Shown here: piece after piece, positions 1 to 6,620 of the stretch
Numbering within the stretch: position 1 is the stretch's first letter
Layout: every line of letters starts with the position of its first letter
From: Thermoplasmatota archaeon
Lineage (GTDB): Archaea > Thermoplasmatota > Thermoplasmata > Thermoplasmatales > Thermoplasmataceae
Direction of reading: 5' to 3'
Length of the DNA stretch: 10,521 nt
Assembly (NCBI GenBank): GCA_023379355.1
Contig: JAMCUD010000019.1
Span: forward strand, 1-10,521
Translations under genes and position numbers: made by a program
The notes under the pieces: model-generated
What the model saw: the letters and a program-made list of their open reading frames with translations, nothing else
Database searches by the model: none
What the model was told of the DNA's origin: nothing

Positions 1-811
1 TCTGGCAGTTTTCTCCCCAGTGCCTCAGGGCATTGATGAATATGGAGCATCGAAGATCTACGAGCTGAAAGGGGATCAGGTCAGTGAATCTGCGTTTGCA
101 TCACTTTCTGAAATATTCAGCAAGGGCGCATATGATCTATTCCTGGCAGGTTCAACCGTTAGGGGAAGGGAGATTGCCGGAATGATGTCTGAGAAATTCA
201 ACCTTCCTGCAGTAACAGAAATAACGGAATTTGTCCCTCAGTCTGGAAAGATAAGGACAAAGAGATTCTTCTACGGAGGAAAGACCCTCCTTGAGGAGGA
301 GAGCGAGGCAAGGATATTCACAGTCATGCCTGGAATTGCTGAGGCAACAAAATCCGGAGAAAAGTCTCCCCTGGAAACCGTTTCAATGCCTCCGTCAAGG
401 GTGGCCGTTGTGAACCGCGTGAACAAAAATTCTGGATCTGTTAACATAGAGAAAGCACCTGTTATTGTTTCAGTGGGACGGGGGATAGGAAGCAAGGAGA
501 ACATTGAGAAAGTGAAACCGCTGGCTGAGGCAGTACATGGAGAGATTGCCGGATCAAGACCTGTGTGCCTTGACTATCAGTGGCTGAGCGAGGAAAGGCA
601 GGTCGGGCTCTCCGGAAAGAAAGTGAAGCCGAAGCTCTACATAGCGCTTGGAATATCCGGCCAGATCCAGCATATTGCGGGAATGAGGACCTCAAAGGTT
701 GTTGTGGCAATAAACAAGGATAAGAGCGCACCAATCTTTGAGGAGGCCGATTACGGAATCGTGGGTGATCTCTTCCAGATCGTGCCTAAACTTGTGAGTG
801 CACTCAAGTAA
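1..811 (+). CDS. etfA: Electron transfer flavoprotein alpha subunit, 5'-truncated
   Basis: This is the alpha subunit of electron transfer flavoprotein, which with EtfB takes electrons from acyl-CoA-type dehydrogenases and passes them to a membrane oxidoreductase. The frame is open to the left edge (first full codon at 2), so the start lies outside; by family alignment from memory roughly 40-50 residues are missing. The GTG at 20 is an internal Val, because the codons before it read in frame as LAVFSP. The C-terminal FAD domain is clear: GSRPV at about 592-606 of the reading, then VGLSGKK, LYIALGISGQIQH, AINKD, and the family ending ADYGIVGDL before TAA at 809-811. These match the EtfA signature closely. 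A T-rich tract follows directly. etfB is expected to the left. The minus-strand oxidoreductase at 4520-6466 is the likely electron acceptor in the same neighbourhood. Assignment is near certain; the dehydrogenase partners are not visible. Confidence 0.96.
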   Translation, partial: LAVFSPVPQGIDEYGASKIYELKGDQVSESAFASLSEIFSKGAYDLFLAGSTVRGREIAGMMSEKFNLPAVTEITEFVPQSGKIRTKRFFYGGKTLLEEESEARIFTVMPGIAEATKSGEKSPLETVSMPPSRVAVVNRVNKNSGSVNIEKAPVIVSVGRGIGSKENIEKVKPLAEAVHGEIAGSRPVCLDYQWLSEERQVGLSGKKVKPKLYIALGISGQIQHIAGMRTSKVVVAINKDKSAPIFEEADYGIVGDLFQIVPKLVSALK

Positions 812-840
812 TTTCAATATTATTTATTTTTTATTAGATT
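812..840 (+). terminator. T-rich archaeal terminator after etfA
   Basis: Directly after the etfA stop the plus strand is strongly T-rich, with a run of six T at about 829-834 and no stem-loop. Archaeal RNA polymerase stops at such T-tracts without a hairpin. The same AT-rich block lies upstream of the next promoter. Confidence 0.5.
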
Positions 841-870
841 ATATTTTCCCAATAAACTTTTTAGAAAAGA

Positions 871-878
871 TTAATATT
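871..878 (+). promoter_or_regulatory. TATA-like box for the MFS gene at 900
   Basis: TTAATATT lies 22-29 bases before the ATG at 900, which puts the expected transcription start at or next to the start codon. No Shine-Dalgarno is seen. This argues for a leaderless mRNA and supports ATG 900 over the upstream in-frame GTG at 798, which overlaps etfA. Confidence 0.5.
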
Positions 879-899
879 TTTCCTAATCCTCAATGCGAC

Positions 900-2225
900 A
901 TGACTGAAAATCAGTTCCTTCGGGAAATGGACAGCCTGAAGCCGCGAAAATACCACTATTTCATAACGGCTCTTTCAGATATGGGGTATCTTCTGGACGG
1001 CTACGATCTCTTGGTCATCGGCCCTGCATTGATATTCATCGCCCCACTGTTCAATATTGGGGCCACAATTTCAGCAATAATTGGTGTGGCAACAATAGTG
1101 GGGCAGCTTATTGGCGGTGCCGTATTTGGATTCATAGCCGATCTTAAGGGAAGAAAGGTGATATATCAGTGGGATATGCTCATTTTTGCACTTTTCGCAG
1201 TACTCAGCGCCCTATCTGAGAACTACGTCGAATTGATAGCGTTCAGGGCCCTACTGGGTCTTGCAATTGGCGCCGACTATACCCTGACCCTCTCCATTAT
1301 AGGGGAATACTCGCCTGTAAAAGGTAGAGGTAAATTCCTTGGAACCGGACTGATGTCATGGTGGATTGGAGGCAGCATTGCAGTTGCACTTGGACTCGCA
1401 CTTCTTCCCTTCGGAGCTGTTGCCTGGAGATGGCTCCTTGGGGCAGGCGCCATACCTGCGGTCATTGTTCTGATACTCAGGAGAAAGGTTGAGGAGACCC
1501 CAAGATTTGCGGCAGAAAAGAATGATCAGAAAGAAATAAAGGAGATAAAGGAAAAATTCGGCATAGATGATAAGCCTGAAGACAGTCTCCCCTCTGACAA
1601 CACCCCCTCCTTAAGCCCCAACTATAGAAAACGCGGTGTATTTGTATTCACATCTTGGTTCCTCAATGATCTTATCTTTTACGGCATTGGTATCTATACT
1701 GCGAGCCTACTGCTGGAGCTGGGATATTCATCGCACGCTGGATCACTGACTCTCACACTTATACTTTACCTCATAGGCGTTGTCGGGACTCTTGCGTTTG
1801 TATTCACAGCAGATATAGCGGGCAGGAAAAGGTGGCAAGCTTATACCTTCCTGGCCCAGGGACTTTCCCTTTTTGTCCTGGGGATATATTTCGTCGTGGT
1901 AAAAAGTGCGCCTCCTCTACTACTCCTGTTCCCGATGTTTGCCATATTCTACTTTGCCAATGCTGGAGGAACAGGAGAAACTACCGGTATATTTGTTAGT
2001 GAACTCTTCCCCACAAGGATGAGAACAACTGCACTGGGTGCAGGGACTGCAATAAGTAGGGTTGGAGCCATAATATCGGCTGTTGTCTTTCCAATTACCC
2101 TGAAACTTTACGGCATACTGCCTATGGAAATGCTCCTCTTTGCTGTGGGGCTGGCCGGTTTCCTTATAACAATGTTCATGGGTGAGGAGACAAAAAACGT
2201 ATCTCTGGAAAGCCTATCCTCTTGA
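900..2225 (+). CDS. MFS transporter, Pho84/sugar-transporter-like, substrate uncertain
   Basis: A 441-residue major facilitator superfamily permease of the plasma membrane with about 12 hydrophobic segments. The frame extends upstream to GTG 798, but those 34 extra residues are AT-rich, overlap etfA and contain the promoter, so ATG 900 is chosen. Motifs, numbered from that ATG: LLDGYDL at 31-37 in helix 1; motif A FIADLKGRK at 78-86; GADYTLT at 124-130 with EYSP and RG in helix 4-5; a charged central loop at about 200-245; WFLNDLIFY at 253-261; a second motif A ADIAGRK at 304-310; SELFPTR at 367-373. The layout is that of the phosphate:H+ symporter/sugar-porter group and resembles the minus-strand transporter at 2980-4434. 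However, positions equal to the phosphate-contact Gln and Asn are Trp154 and Gly359, so the cargo may be an organic acid, sugar or other anion instead. Confidence 0.9.
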   Translation: MTENQFLREMDSLKPRKYHYFITALSDMGYLLDGYDLLVIGPALIFIAPLFNIGATISAIIGVATIVGQLIGGAVFGFIADLKGRKVIYQWDMLIFALFAVLSALSENYVELIAFRALLGLAIGADYTLTLSIIGEYSPVKGRGKFLGTGLMSWWIGGSIAVALGLALLPFGAVAWRWLLGAGAIPAVIVLILRRKVEETPRFAAEKNDQKEIKEIKEKFGIDDKPEDSLPSDNTPSLSPNYRKRGVFVFTSWFLNDLIFYGIGIYTASLLLELGYSSHAGSLTLTLILYLIGVVGTLAFVFTADIAGRKRWQAYTFLAQGLSLFVLGIYFVVVKSAPPLLLLFPMFAIFYFANAGGTGETTGIFVSELFPTRMRTTALGAGTAISRVGAIISAVVFPITLKLYGILPMEMLLFAVGLAGFLITMFMGEETKNVSLESLSS

Positions 2226-2450
2226 AGACGGATGGCATCCTATTTATTTTCATATTAAATTTGATTTGCGGTTCTCATCATTTCTGGGCTACATTTAGAG
2301 AAATCTTATTGGATTGCGGTTTTTCAGCATGAAATGAGAATGATAATTTTCAGCGATGTTAATGATTTATTACTCGGATTCATGCCATGACTCTCCTGCC
2401 GTTCGGCATTATCCTTTCTTCTGTGAGTGATGATCACCTAACAGGCCAAG
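2226..2450. other. Non-coding gap between convergent genes, with small repeats
   Basis: This 225-base stretch lies between the 3' ends of the MFS gene and the ferredoxin gene. I see no convincing gene in it. It holds an imperfect direct repeat (TTGATTTGCGGTTCTCA at 2261-2277 and TTGGATTGCGGTTTTTCA at 2309-2326), and two short palindromes nearer the ferredoxin end: TGCCGTTCGGCA at 2399-2410 and GTGATGATCAC at 2427-2437. These could be chance, or part of 3' untranslated ends for the two converging transcripts. Confidence 0.4.
2238..2262 (+). terminator. T-rich terminator after the first MFS gene
   Basis: Thirteen bases after the stop codon the plus strand reads CCTATTTATTTTCATATT, a typical archaeal T-rich termination region without a stem-loop. 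Confidence 0.4.
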
Positions 2451-2873
2451 TCATACTCGTGCCTGCCTGACGAACAGCTTAATTGCACCCTCTGGACATT
2501 CTGTCACACAGAGTCCGCAAGTGTGGCAGGAGTCGCCCCTCACCACAAATGCTTTTCTCTCTCCGTGTGCCCTCGACTTTATCTTCCCGAATAAACTGAG
2601 TTTTGACCTCTCCTCTCTGGTAATCACCCTGATTTCAAATACATCGTAGGGGCACACTCTAACACATTCCCCCTTTGCTTCACATTTATTCAAGTCTACA
2701 ACGGGTGTGGCGCCTGTTGGGATGGGTTTGCACGAAGAGGGGGCGTTCTTTCCGCTGGCTGATCTAAGACCCTTATTGCTTGCAGGCCGCCGTTCTCCGC
2801 CAATTTTGCCTCTTTCTGAATCTTCAGATGTCAGGATTATCCATACCGTAATTTGCAGGACTTTATAACGCAT
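2451..2873 (-). CDS. Ferredoxin with one [4Fe-4S] and one atypical Fe-S motif
   Basis: A small soluble electron carrier of 140 residues. The C-terminal part, from about residue 57, is a bacterial-type two-cluster ferredoxin. Motif I is C64-x5-C70-x3-C74-P and motif II is C116-x2-C119-x2-C122-x3-C126-P. Motif II is complete for [4Fe-4S]. In motif I the middle cysteine position is Lys67, where Thermoplasma and Sulfolobus 7Fe ferredoxins have Asp, so a [3Fe-4S] cluster is likely there. Between the motifs lie VCPYDVFEIR and a basic helix KLSLFGKIKSRAHG, typical of a compact ferredoxin family of about 90 residues. Residues 1-57 are an unusual Ser/Gly/Lys/Arg-rich extension. It has no ATG, GTG or TTG codon after residue 1, so ATG 2873 is the only ordinary start. 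It lacks the His-rich pattern of zinc ferredoxins. Its redox partner is not evident; 2-oxoacid:ferredoxin oxidoreductase is a family-level guess. Confidence 0.85.
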   Translation of the reverse strand: MRYKVLQITVWIILTSEDSERGKIGGERRPASNKGLRSASGKNAPSSCKPIPTGATPVVDLNKCEAKGECVRVCPYDVFEIRVITREERSKLSLFGKIKSRAHGERKAFVVRGDSCHTCGLCVTECPEGAIKLFVRQARV

Positions 2874-2908
2874 CTGTAGCCAAAATAATGCAGTAACCAG
2901 ACAAAAGA

Positions 2909-2915
2909 GAATAAA
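2909..2915 (-). promoter_or_regulatory. Possible TATA box for the ferredoxin gene
   Basis: On the minus strand TTTATTC lies 36-42 bases before the ATG at 2873, which would give a leader of roughly 12 bases. It is a weak match; the 106-base gap to the upstream transporter suggests the gene has its own promoter. Confidence 0.25.
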
Positions 2916-2943
2916 CTAATGAAGAAAGCTATGCATAAATTCT

Positions 2944-2969
2944 CAAAAATTTATCTGAAAAAATTTGAA
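2944..2969 (-). terminator. T-rich terminator after the phosphate-transporter-like gene
   Basis: On the minus strand, 11-36 bases beyond the stop of the 2980-4434 gene, there are runs of six and five T separated by a short AT-rich stretch. This fits archaeal T-tract termination and separates the gene from the ferredoxin transcript. Confidence 0.45.
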
Positions 2970-2979
2970 AGGGGAGTCT

Positions 2980-4434
2980 TCAGTGCTGTTTCATTCCTGT
3001 TTTAACAGCGTTCTGAGGGCCGGATATAAGGGAGTTTTCACCGGATATCTCGTCAAGGTCGATTCTTTTTGGCTCTGGAAGAAGTACCAGTGTAAATATG
3101 AGACCAATGACGGAGAGCAATGCAAGAATGAGGAACAGACCTGATTCACCTATTGATGATGCAAGGATGATTGCATTAAGGAATGTACCTATAAAGGCTC
3201 CAGTTTTGCCCCCTGCTGCAGAAGCACCTGACCCAAATCCCCTCACCTTCGTAGGGAAGACCTCTGGTGGGTAAATGAATGTCGTCACATTGGGCCCGAA
3301 CTCTATGAAGAAGTAGCTGATTCCATATACTGCGAGGAACTGGGCAACGTATGACGCTGAGAGAAGCTGATGGAATATCCCGAGTATCCCAAAGCTGACA
3401 GCCATTGCGGCAAAACCTATGGTCTGTATCAATTTCCTGCCTATCCTGTCGATTGTGAATGTGGCAATCCAGTATCCGGGAAATGCCGCAACCCCAAATA
3501 TCAGGGCAGAGTATTCGGTCGTTCTGATGAGATGATGCAGTCCCGTCACAGATGCTGGAACCAGGACAGAAAGCATTGAACTGGACATAATAGAATTGCC
3601 GTACAGTGCCCAGTCCATGAGGAACCAGGATCCCGCTGTTCCCAGCAGTGTCAGAAGGAATTTTCTCTGTTTGAGTATCTCTGTCCAGGATTCCCTGACC
3701 GTTTCTGTGGAGGCATCTGCCGTAGCGCTAATGCCCGTGTACTTTTTCCAGTTGCTGGTGGCAGCTTGAGCGTCGCCTTTCACCCTGAGCAGGTATCTTG
3801 GCGTTTCCGGCATCCTGCGCCTGAAATAAACCACAGCGATTGCTGGAATAGCACCGAATGCAAGAAGCAATTTCCAGACAAGTCCCAGACTAATTCCGGA
3901 GTAAATCAAACCGAGAGAGACAAGAGGTCCCGCAAGAAGACCAAGGGACTGCATGGAGAAAACCATGCCAACCAGCTTTCCCCTGTTCTTTGTGTTTGAA
4001 TACTCTGCCATTATGGTTGAGCTCGTTGCGTAATCCCCGCCAATGCCAATTCCCAGGATAAATCTCCAGATTATCAGTATATAGACACCGTTGGTTGGTG
4101 TTAGGAAAGCACTTCCAAGCGCACCGACTACCAGAATTATGAGTTCAAGACCATATATGGCCTTCCGTCCTAGCTTGTCAAGAAGCCTTCCGAATATAAG
4201 TGCGCCGATGACAGCGGAAAGAAGCGCTGTCGAGTCAAGGAGTGATGTCTCCAGCGTCGAGAACTTGTTCCAGCCCGACAGGACGAGTATGCTCGTCACA
4301 ACGCCTATGATGAAAAGATCGTAGGCATCAGTGAAGAAACCCAGCCCCGATATGAGCCATGTCTTGTAGTGGAAGCCTGAAGTTTTGGCTTCATTTATGG
4401 ATTCTATCAAATCCGCGTTGTTTTCGGTATTCAT
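2980..4434 (-). CDS. MFS transporter, phosphate:H+ symporter (Pho84-like) family
   Basis: A 484-residue, 12-helix plasma-membrane permease of the phosphate:H+ symporter group. The frame can be extended to a TTG at 4476, but that stretch lies next to the TATA box and is Cys-rich and soluble; ATG 4434 is preferred. Motifs from that ATG: GFFTDAYDLF at 32-41; motif A FGRLLDKLGRK at 81-91; WRFILGIGIGGDY at 123-135; SMQSLG at 160-165; WFLMDWALY at 270-278; a second motif A TIDRIGRK at 327-334; FGPNVTTF at 379-386; PPEVFPTKVRG at 389-399. Recalling the fungal PiPT structure, the phosphate-contact residues Tyr150, Gln177, Trp320, Asp324, Tyr328 and Asn431 correspond here to Tyr135, Gln162, Trp270, Asp274, Tyr278 and Asn382, all conserved. 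Uptake of inorganic phosphate with protons is therefore likely, which suits an acid-loving cell. It has its own promoter, with an inverted repeat upstream. Family is secure; substrate is inferred. Confidence 0.92.
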   Translation of the reverse strand: MNTENNADLIESINEAKTSGFHYKTWLISGLGFFTDAYDLFIIGVVTSILVLSGWNKFSTLETSLLDSTALLSAVIGALIFGRLLDKLGRKAIYGLELIILVVGALGSAFLTPTNGVYILIIWRFILGIGIGGDYATSSTIMAEYSNTKNRGKLVGMVFSMQSLGLLAGPLVSLGLIYSGISLGLVWKLLLAFGAIPAIAVVYFRRRMPETPRYLLRVKGDAQAATSNWKKYTGISATADASTETVRESWTEILKQRKFLLTLLGTAGSWFLMDWALYGNSIMSSSMLSVLVPASVTGLHHLIRTTEYSALIFGVAAFPGYWIATFTIDRIGRKLIQTIGFAAMAVSFGILGIFHQLLSASYVAQFLAVYGISYFFIEFGPNVTTFIYPPEVFPTKVRGFGSGASAAGGKTGAFIGTFLNAIILASSIGESGLFLILALLSVIGLIFTLVLLPEPKRIDLDEISGENSLISGPQNAVKTGMKQH

Positions 4435-4477
4435 ACCGCAGCATAGATTACAGGTGGAGGGATAAGGATCGTGCAAA

Positions 4478-4488
4478 TAATATATAAT
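4478..4488 (-). promoter_or_regulatory. TATA box for the phosphate-transporter-like gene
   Basis: The minus strand reads TTATATATTATT here, a strong TATA match 44-54 bases before ATG 4434. The predicted transcript starts near 4454, giving a leader of about 20 bases without an obvious Shine-Dalgarno. A start near 4454 excludes the in-frame TTG at 4476. Confidence 0.5.
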
Positions 4489-4509
4489 GAGTTAAATATG
4501 TATATAAAT

Positions 4510-4526
4510 GGTATAGCGTCTATACC
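4510..4526. repeat. Perfect 7-bp inverted repeat, operator or 3' hairpin
   Basis: GGTATAG-CGT-CTATACC is a perfect inverted repeat with a 3-base centre. It spans the TAG stop of the upstream oxidoreductase gene and lies about 22 bases upstream of the TATA box of the transporter gene, all on the minus strand. It may be a dyad operator for an activator or repressor of the transporter, or a 3' hairpin of the oxidoreductase mRNA. An AT-rich but not T-run tract follows it. Confidence 0.5.
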
Positions 4527-6466
4527 GCTATCTGCTCCTGAACATTCAGGGTCCTTGAGGCATCCTCCATCATTGGCATGCAGAAAGGACATGCAACAGC
4601 CAGTTTTTTGGCCCCCGTATCAAGTGCCTGTTTCATCCTGATCTGGCTTATTGAATCCTGACTTTCCACTTTGTACCAGTAGTTCCCGCCTCCGGCCCCG
4701 CAGCACATGCTTTTTTCTCTGGATCTTTCCATCTCCTTCAGCTTTGACGCAGAAGAGACAATGAACCTTGTATCTTCGTATTTATCATTAACCCTCCCCA
4801 GGTAGCACGGATCATGGAGGGTGATGGTTTCCTGGCTGTTCTTTACCCTGAGCTTTCCTTGCTTCACAAGATCTGCTAGAAATTCGCTATGGTGAACAAC
4901 CTCAGCGTTCAGGCCGAACTTTGGGTATTCATTCCTGAATGTGTTGTAACAGTGTGGACAGGCTGTGATTATCTTTTTGACCCCGTGGCTGGTCAAAGTC
5001 TCCACGTTCTGCATGACCAGCTCCTGGTATCTTCCCTCTTCCCCCATTCTGCGAGCTGTCTCACCAACACATTTCTCTTCCGACCCCAGAATGCCGTATT
5101 TGACGCCCGCCTTATTGAGAAGGCCCATTATGGTTCTGGTTGTCCTGTTGTCCCTGGGATCGAATGCGCCCATACAGCCAACCCAGTAGAGATATTCAGA
5201 TTCTTCACTGTATTTTGGTGCAACATCCAGGAGGGCGTCCCTGTCAGAGGGGCTGTTGCCGAACGGATTCTGGGTGTTGGTAAGATTGTTGAAGTAATTT
5301 CCTGCCTGTTTGCTGAATCTGTTCTCCATCACAAGATTCTTGCGTACATCCATTATGAATGAGAATGGTTCTATGAGAACAGGGCACTCCTCCACACAGG
5401 CCTGACACGTTGTGCATGACCAGGCTGCATTCTCGGAAAGTACGACCTGAGTCATTTCCCCGCCATTGTAAATGTTTTTCTTGATATTCTGCACCACAGC
5501 CCTGGGGCTGAGGTCTGTGCCTGACATGACTGCCGGGCAGGCTCGCTCACAACGCCCACAGTCTGTGCAGGCGAGGGCGTCAATCTTCTGCAGCGATGAA
5601 AGGTCAGAGATGTCCTTTGTGCCAACTTTGAAATCGAAGTTGCCTGTTTCAAGTGCATCGGCAAGTACAAATGGAGTTGGCATCTCGCCCCTATTCCTTA
5701 TTTTCTTCTCCCCTATCATTACCATGGCAAGAGCCATGTGAGAAAGCTTAGAAAATGGCAGATAGGCTGCGAGAAGGAAACCCGTAACTACGTGGGCCAT
5801 CCACATTATCCTGTAGAGTTCGACACCGTTAGAGAAGCCAAGGGAGAAATCCTGGAAAATATAGCTTATTGGCCATTCAAGAAATCTGTAAACGTCGAAT
5901 GGCTGCCTGAAAAGATAGATCTTAAGGCCACCCAGGAAGAACCCCTCCAGTGCCATTATAAGAAGTCCGGAAAGAATCACGTAATCCTCATTCTTTGTAT
6001 CAAGGCGGACCTTCTTATGAAGTCTTCTTGCGAAAGCCATAATGATGCCGACAATGAGCATAAGACCCCCCAGGTTTGCCCAGACCTCAAAATTAAGGTA
6101 GAAATCCCCCACCAGTATCCCCTGGTGGATTGTCGGTTTCAGTATGTCATGGGAGAGGAATATTAGGGCCGTGGCTATGAAGAGAATGAGTATACCCCAT
6201 GAAATGAGGAAATGCATAGTACCGGCGTACCTGTTTTTAAGATTTTTTCGGTGAAAAAATCCGTAGGTAAGTATCTGCTTTACCATCCGCGGGCCGTTGT
6301 GTATTCCATAGTCCAGCATCTTCCGGAATGTTATTCCCATCCTGCTGTAAGATCTGTACCACCAGTAAAGTACAAATGGGACTATTGTGAATGAAAGGAC
6401 GTAGTCCACGATGAGTTCGGTGTTGCTTATGTAAACCAGGGTTGAACTTGTAATAGGCCCTGACAT
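4520..6466 (-). CDS. Membrane Fe-S oxidoreductase with CCG domains, ETF:quinone oxidoreductase-like
   Basis: A 648-residue fusion of a NarI/cytochrome-b-like membrane part and an HdrD/GlpC-like Fe-S part. About five membrane segments lie near residues 16-36, 84-104, 124-146, 162-182 and 221-238; candidate heme histidines include His85, His225 and His243. Two ferredoxin motifs follow: C300-x2-C303-x2-C306-x3-C310-P and C351-x2-C354-x2-C357-x3-C361-P. CCG domain 1 is C431, C466-V-G, C503-P-H-C506; domain 2 is C554, C588-C589-G, C626-P-F-C629. Domain 2 is complete; in domain 1 the second Cys of the CCG pair is Val, as I recall from many relatives. This architecture (DUF224 family; EMO in syntrophic bacteria, EtfD in mycobacteria) carries electrons from ETF to menaquinone, and an etfA gene lies in the window. 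A heterodisulfide-reductase or lactate/glycerol-phosphate role is less likely. ATG 6466 has a TATA-like box 24-31 bases upstream, supporting a leaderless start. Confidence 0.85.
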   Translation of the reverse strand: MSGPITSSTLVYISNTELIVDYVLSFTIVPFVLYWWYRSYSRMGITFRKMLDYGIHNGPRMVKQILTYGFFHRKNLKNRYAGTMHFLISWGILILFIATALIFLSHDILKPTIHQGILVGDFYLNFEVWANLGGLMLIVGIIMAFARRLHKKVRLDTKNEDYVILSGLLIMALEGFFLGGLKIYLFRQPFDVYRFLEWPISYIFQDFSLGFSNGVELYRIMWMAHVVTGFLLAAYLPFSKLSHMALAMVMIGEKKIRNRGEMPTPFVLADALETGNFDFKVGTKDISDLSSLQKIDALACTDCGRCERACPAVMSGTDLSPRAVVQNIKKNIYNGGEMTQVVLSENAAWSCTTCQACVEECPVLIEPFSFIMDVRKNLVMENRFSKQAGNYFNNLTNTQNPFGNSPSDRDALLDVAPKYSEESEYLYWVGCMGAFDPRDNRTTRTIMGLLNKAGVKYGILGSEEKCVGETARRMGEEGRYQELVMQNVETLTSHGVKKIITACPHCYNTFRNEYPKFGLNAEVVHHSEFLADLVKQGKLRVKNSQETITLHDPCYLGRVNDKYEDTRFIVSSASKLKEMERSREKSMCCGAGGGNYWYKVESQDSISQIRMKQALDTGAKKLAVACPFCMPMMEDASRTLNVQEQIAV

Positions 6467-6489
6467 GTGTGAGGTTATTGGGACTTCAG

Positions 6490-6497
6490 TATTAATT
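6490..6497 (-). promoter_or_regulatory. TATA-like box for the Fe-S oxidoreductase gene
   Basis: The minus strand reads AATTAATA, within AAAATTAATAC, exactly 24-31 bases before ATG 6466. This predicts a transcript beginning at the start codon. Confidence 0.55.
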
Positions 6498-6510
6498 TTC
6501 CCTACGGGAT

Positions 6511-6587
6511 GGATGGGATTCCTAAGGCATGGAATGAAACCCCCACCTTGGATGATTATTATGGGGTATTACAGCTTAGGATGGGAT
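6511..6587 (+). repeat. Pair of GGATGGGAT direct repeats in a divergent promoter region
   Basis: The 9-mer GGATGGGAT occurs at 6511-6519 and again at 6579-6587, 68 bases apart. CCTAAG at 6521-6526 and CTTAGG at 6575-6580 form a matching inverted pair between them. One copy sits about 14 bases upstream of the leftward TATA box, the other just before the rightward TATA box. A shared regulator is possible; chance is not excluded. Confidence 0.3.
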
Positions 6588-6590
6588 AAA

Positions 6591-6598
6591 TTTGTATA
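6591..6598 (+). promoter_or_regulatory. TATA box for the exported-protein gene at 6621
   Basis: TTTGTATA, followed by ACTTTAA, lies 23-30 bases before the GTG at 6621. That spacing places the transcript start at the GTG itself and supports it as a leaderless start codon. Confidence 0.5.
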
Positions 6599-6620
6599 AC
6601 TTTAATGCCTCTCCTCACAA

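Noticed and set aside
798..899. Upstream in-frame extension of the first MFS gene to a GTG inside etfA
   Set aside because: The stretch is AT-rich, contains the predicted terminator and TATA box, and adds 34 residues that do not look like an MFS N-terminus. ATG 900 fits a leaderless promoter.
2387..2470. 27-residue open frame starting ATGACTCTCCTG
   Set aside because: Short, overlaps the end of the ferredoxin gene on the other strand, and has neither a promoter at the right distance nor a ribosome site.
4435..4476. In-frame TTG extension of the phosphate-transporter-like gene
   Set aside because: It lies between the TATA box and the expected transcript start, so it would probably not be transcribed. 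It adds a Cys-rich peptide unlike the family.
4889..5362. 157-codon open frame on the plus strand
   Set aside because: It is antisense to the CCG-domain part of the oxidoreductase, which carries intact cysteine motifs. No independent support.
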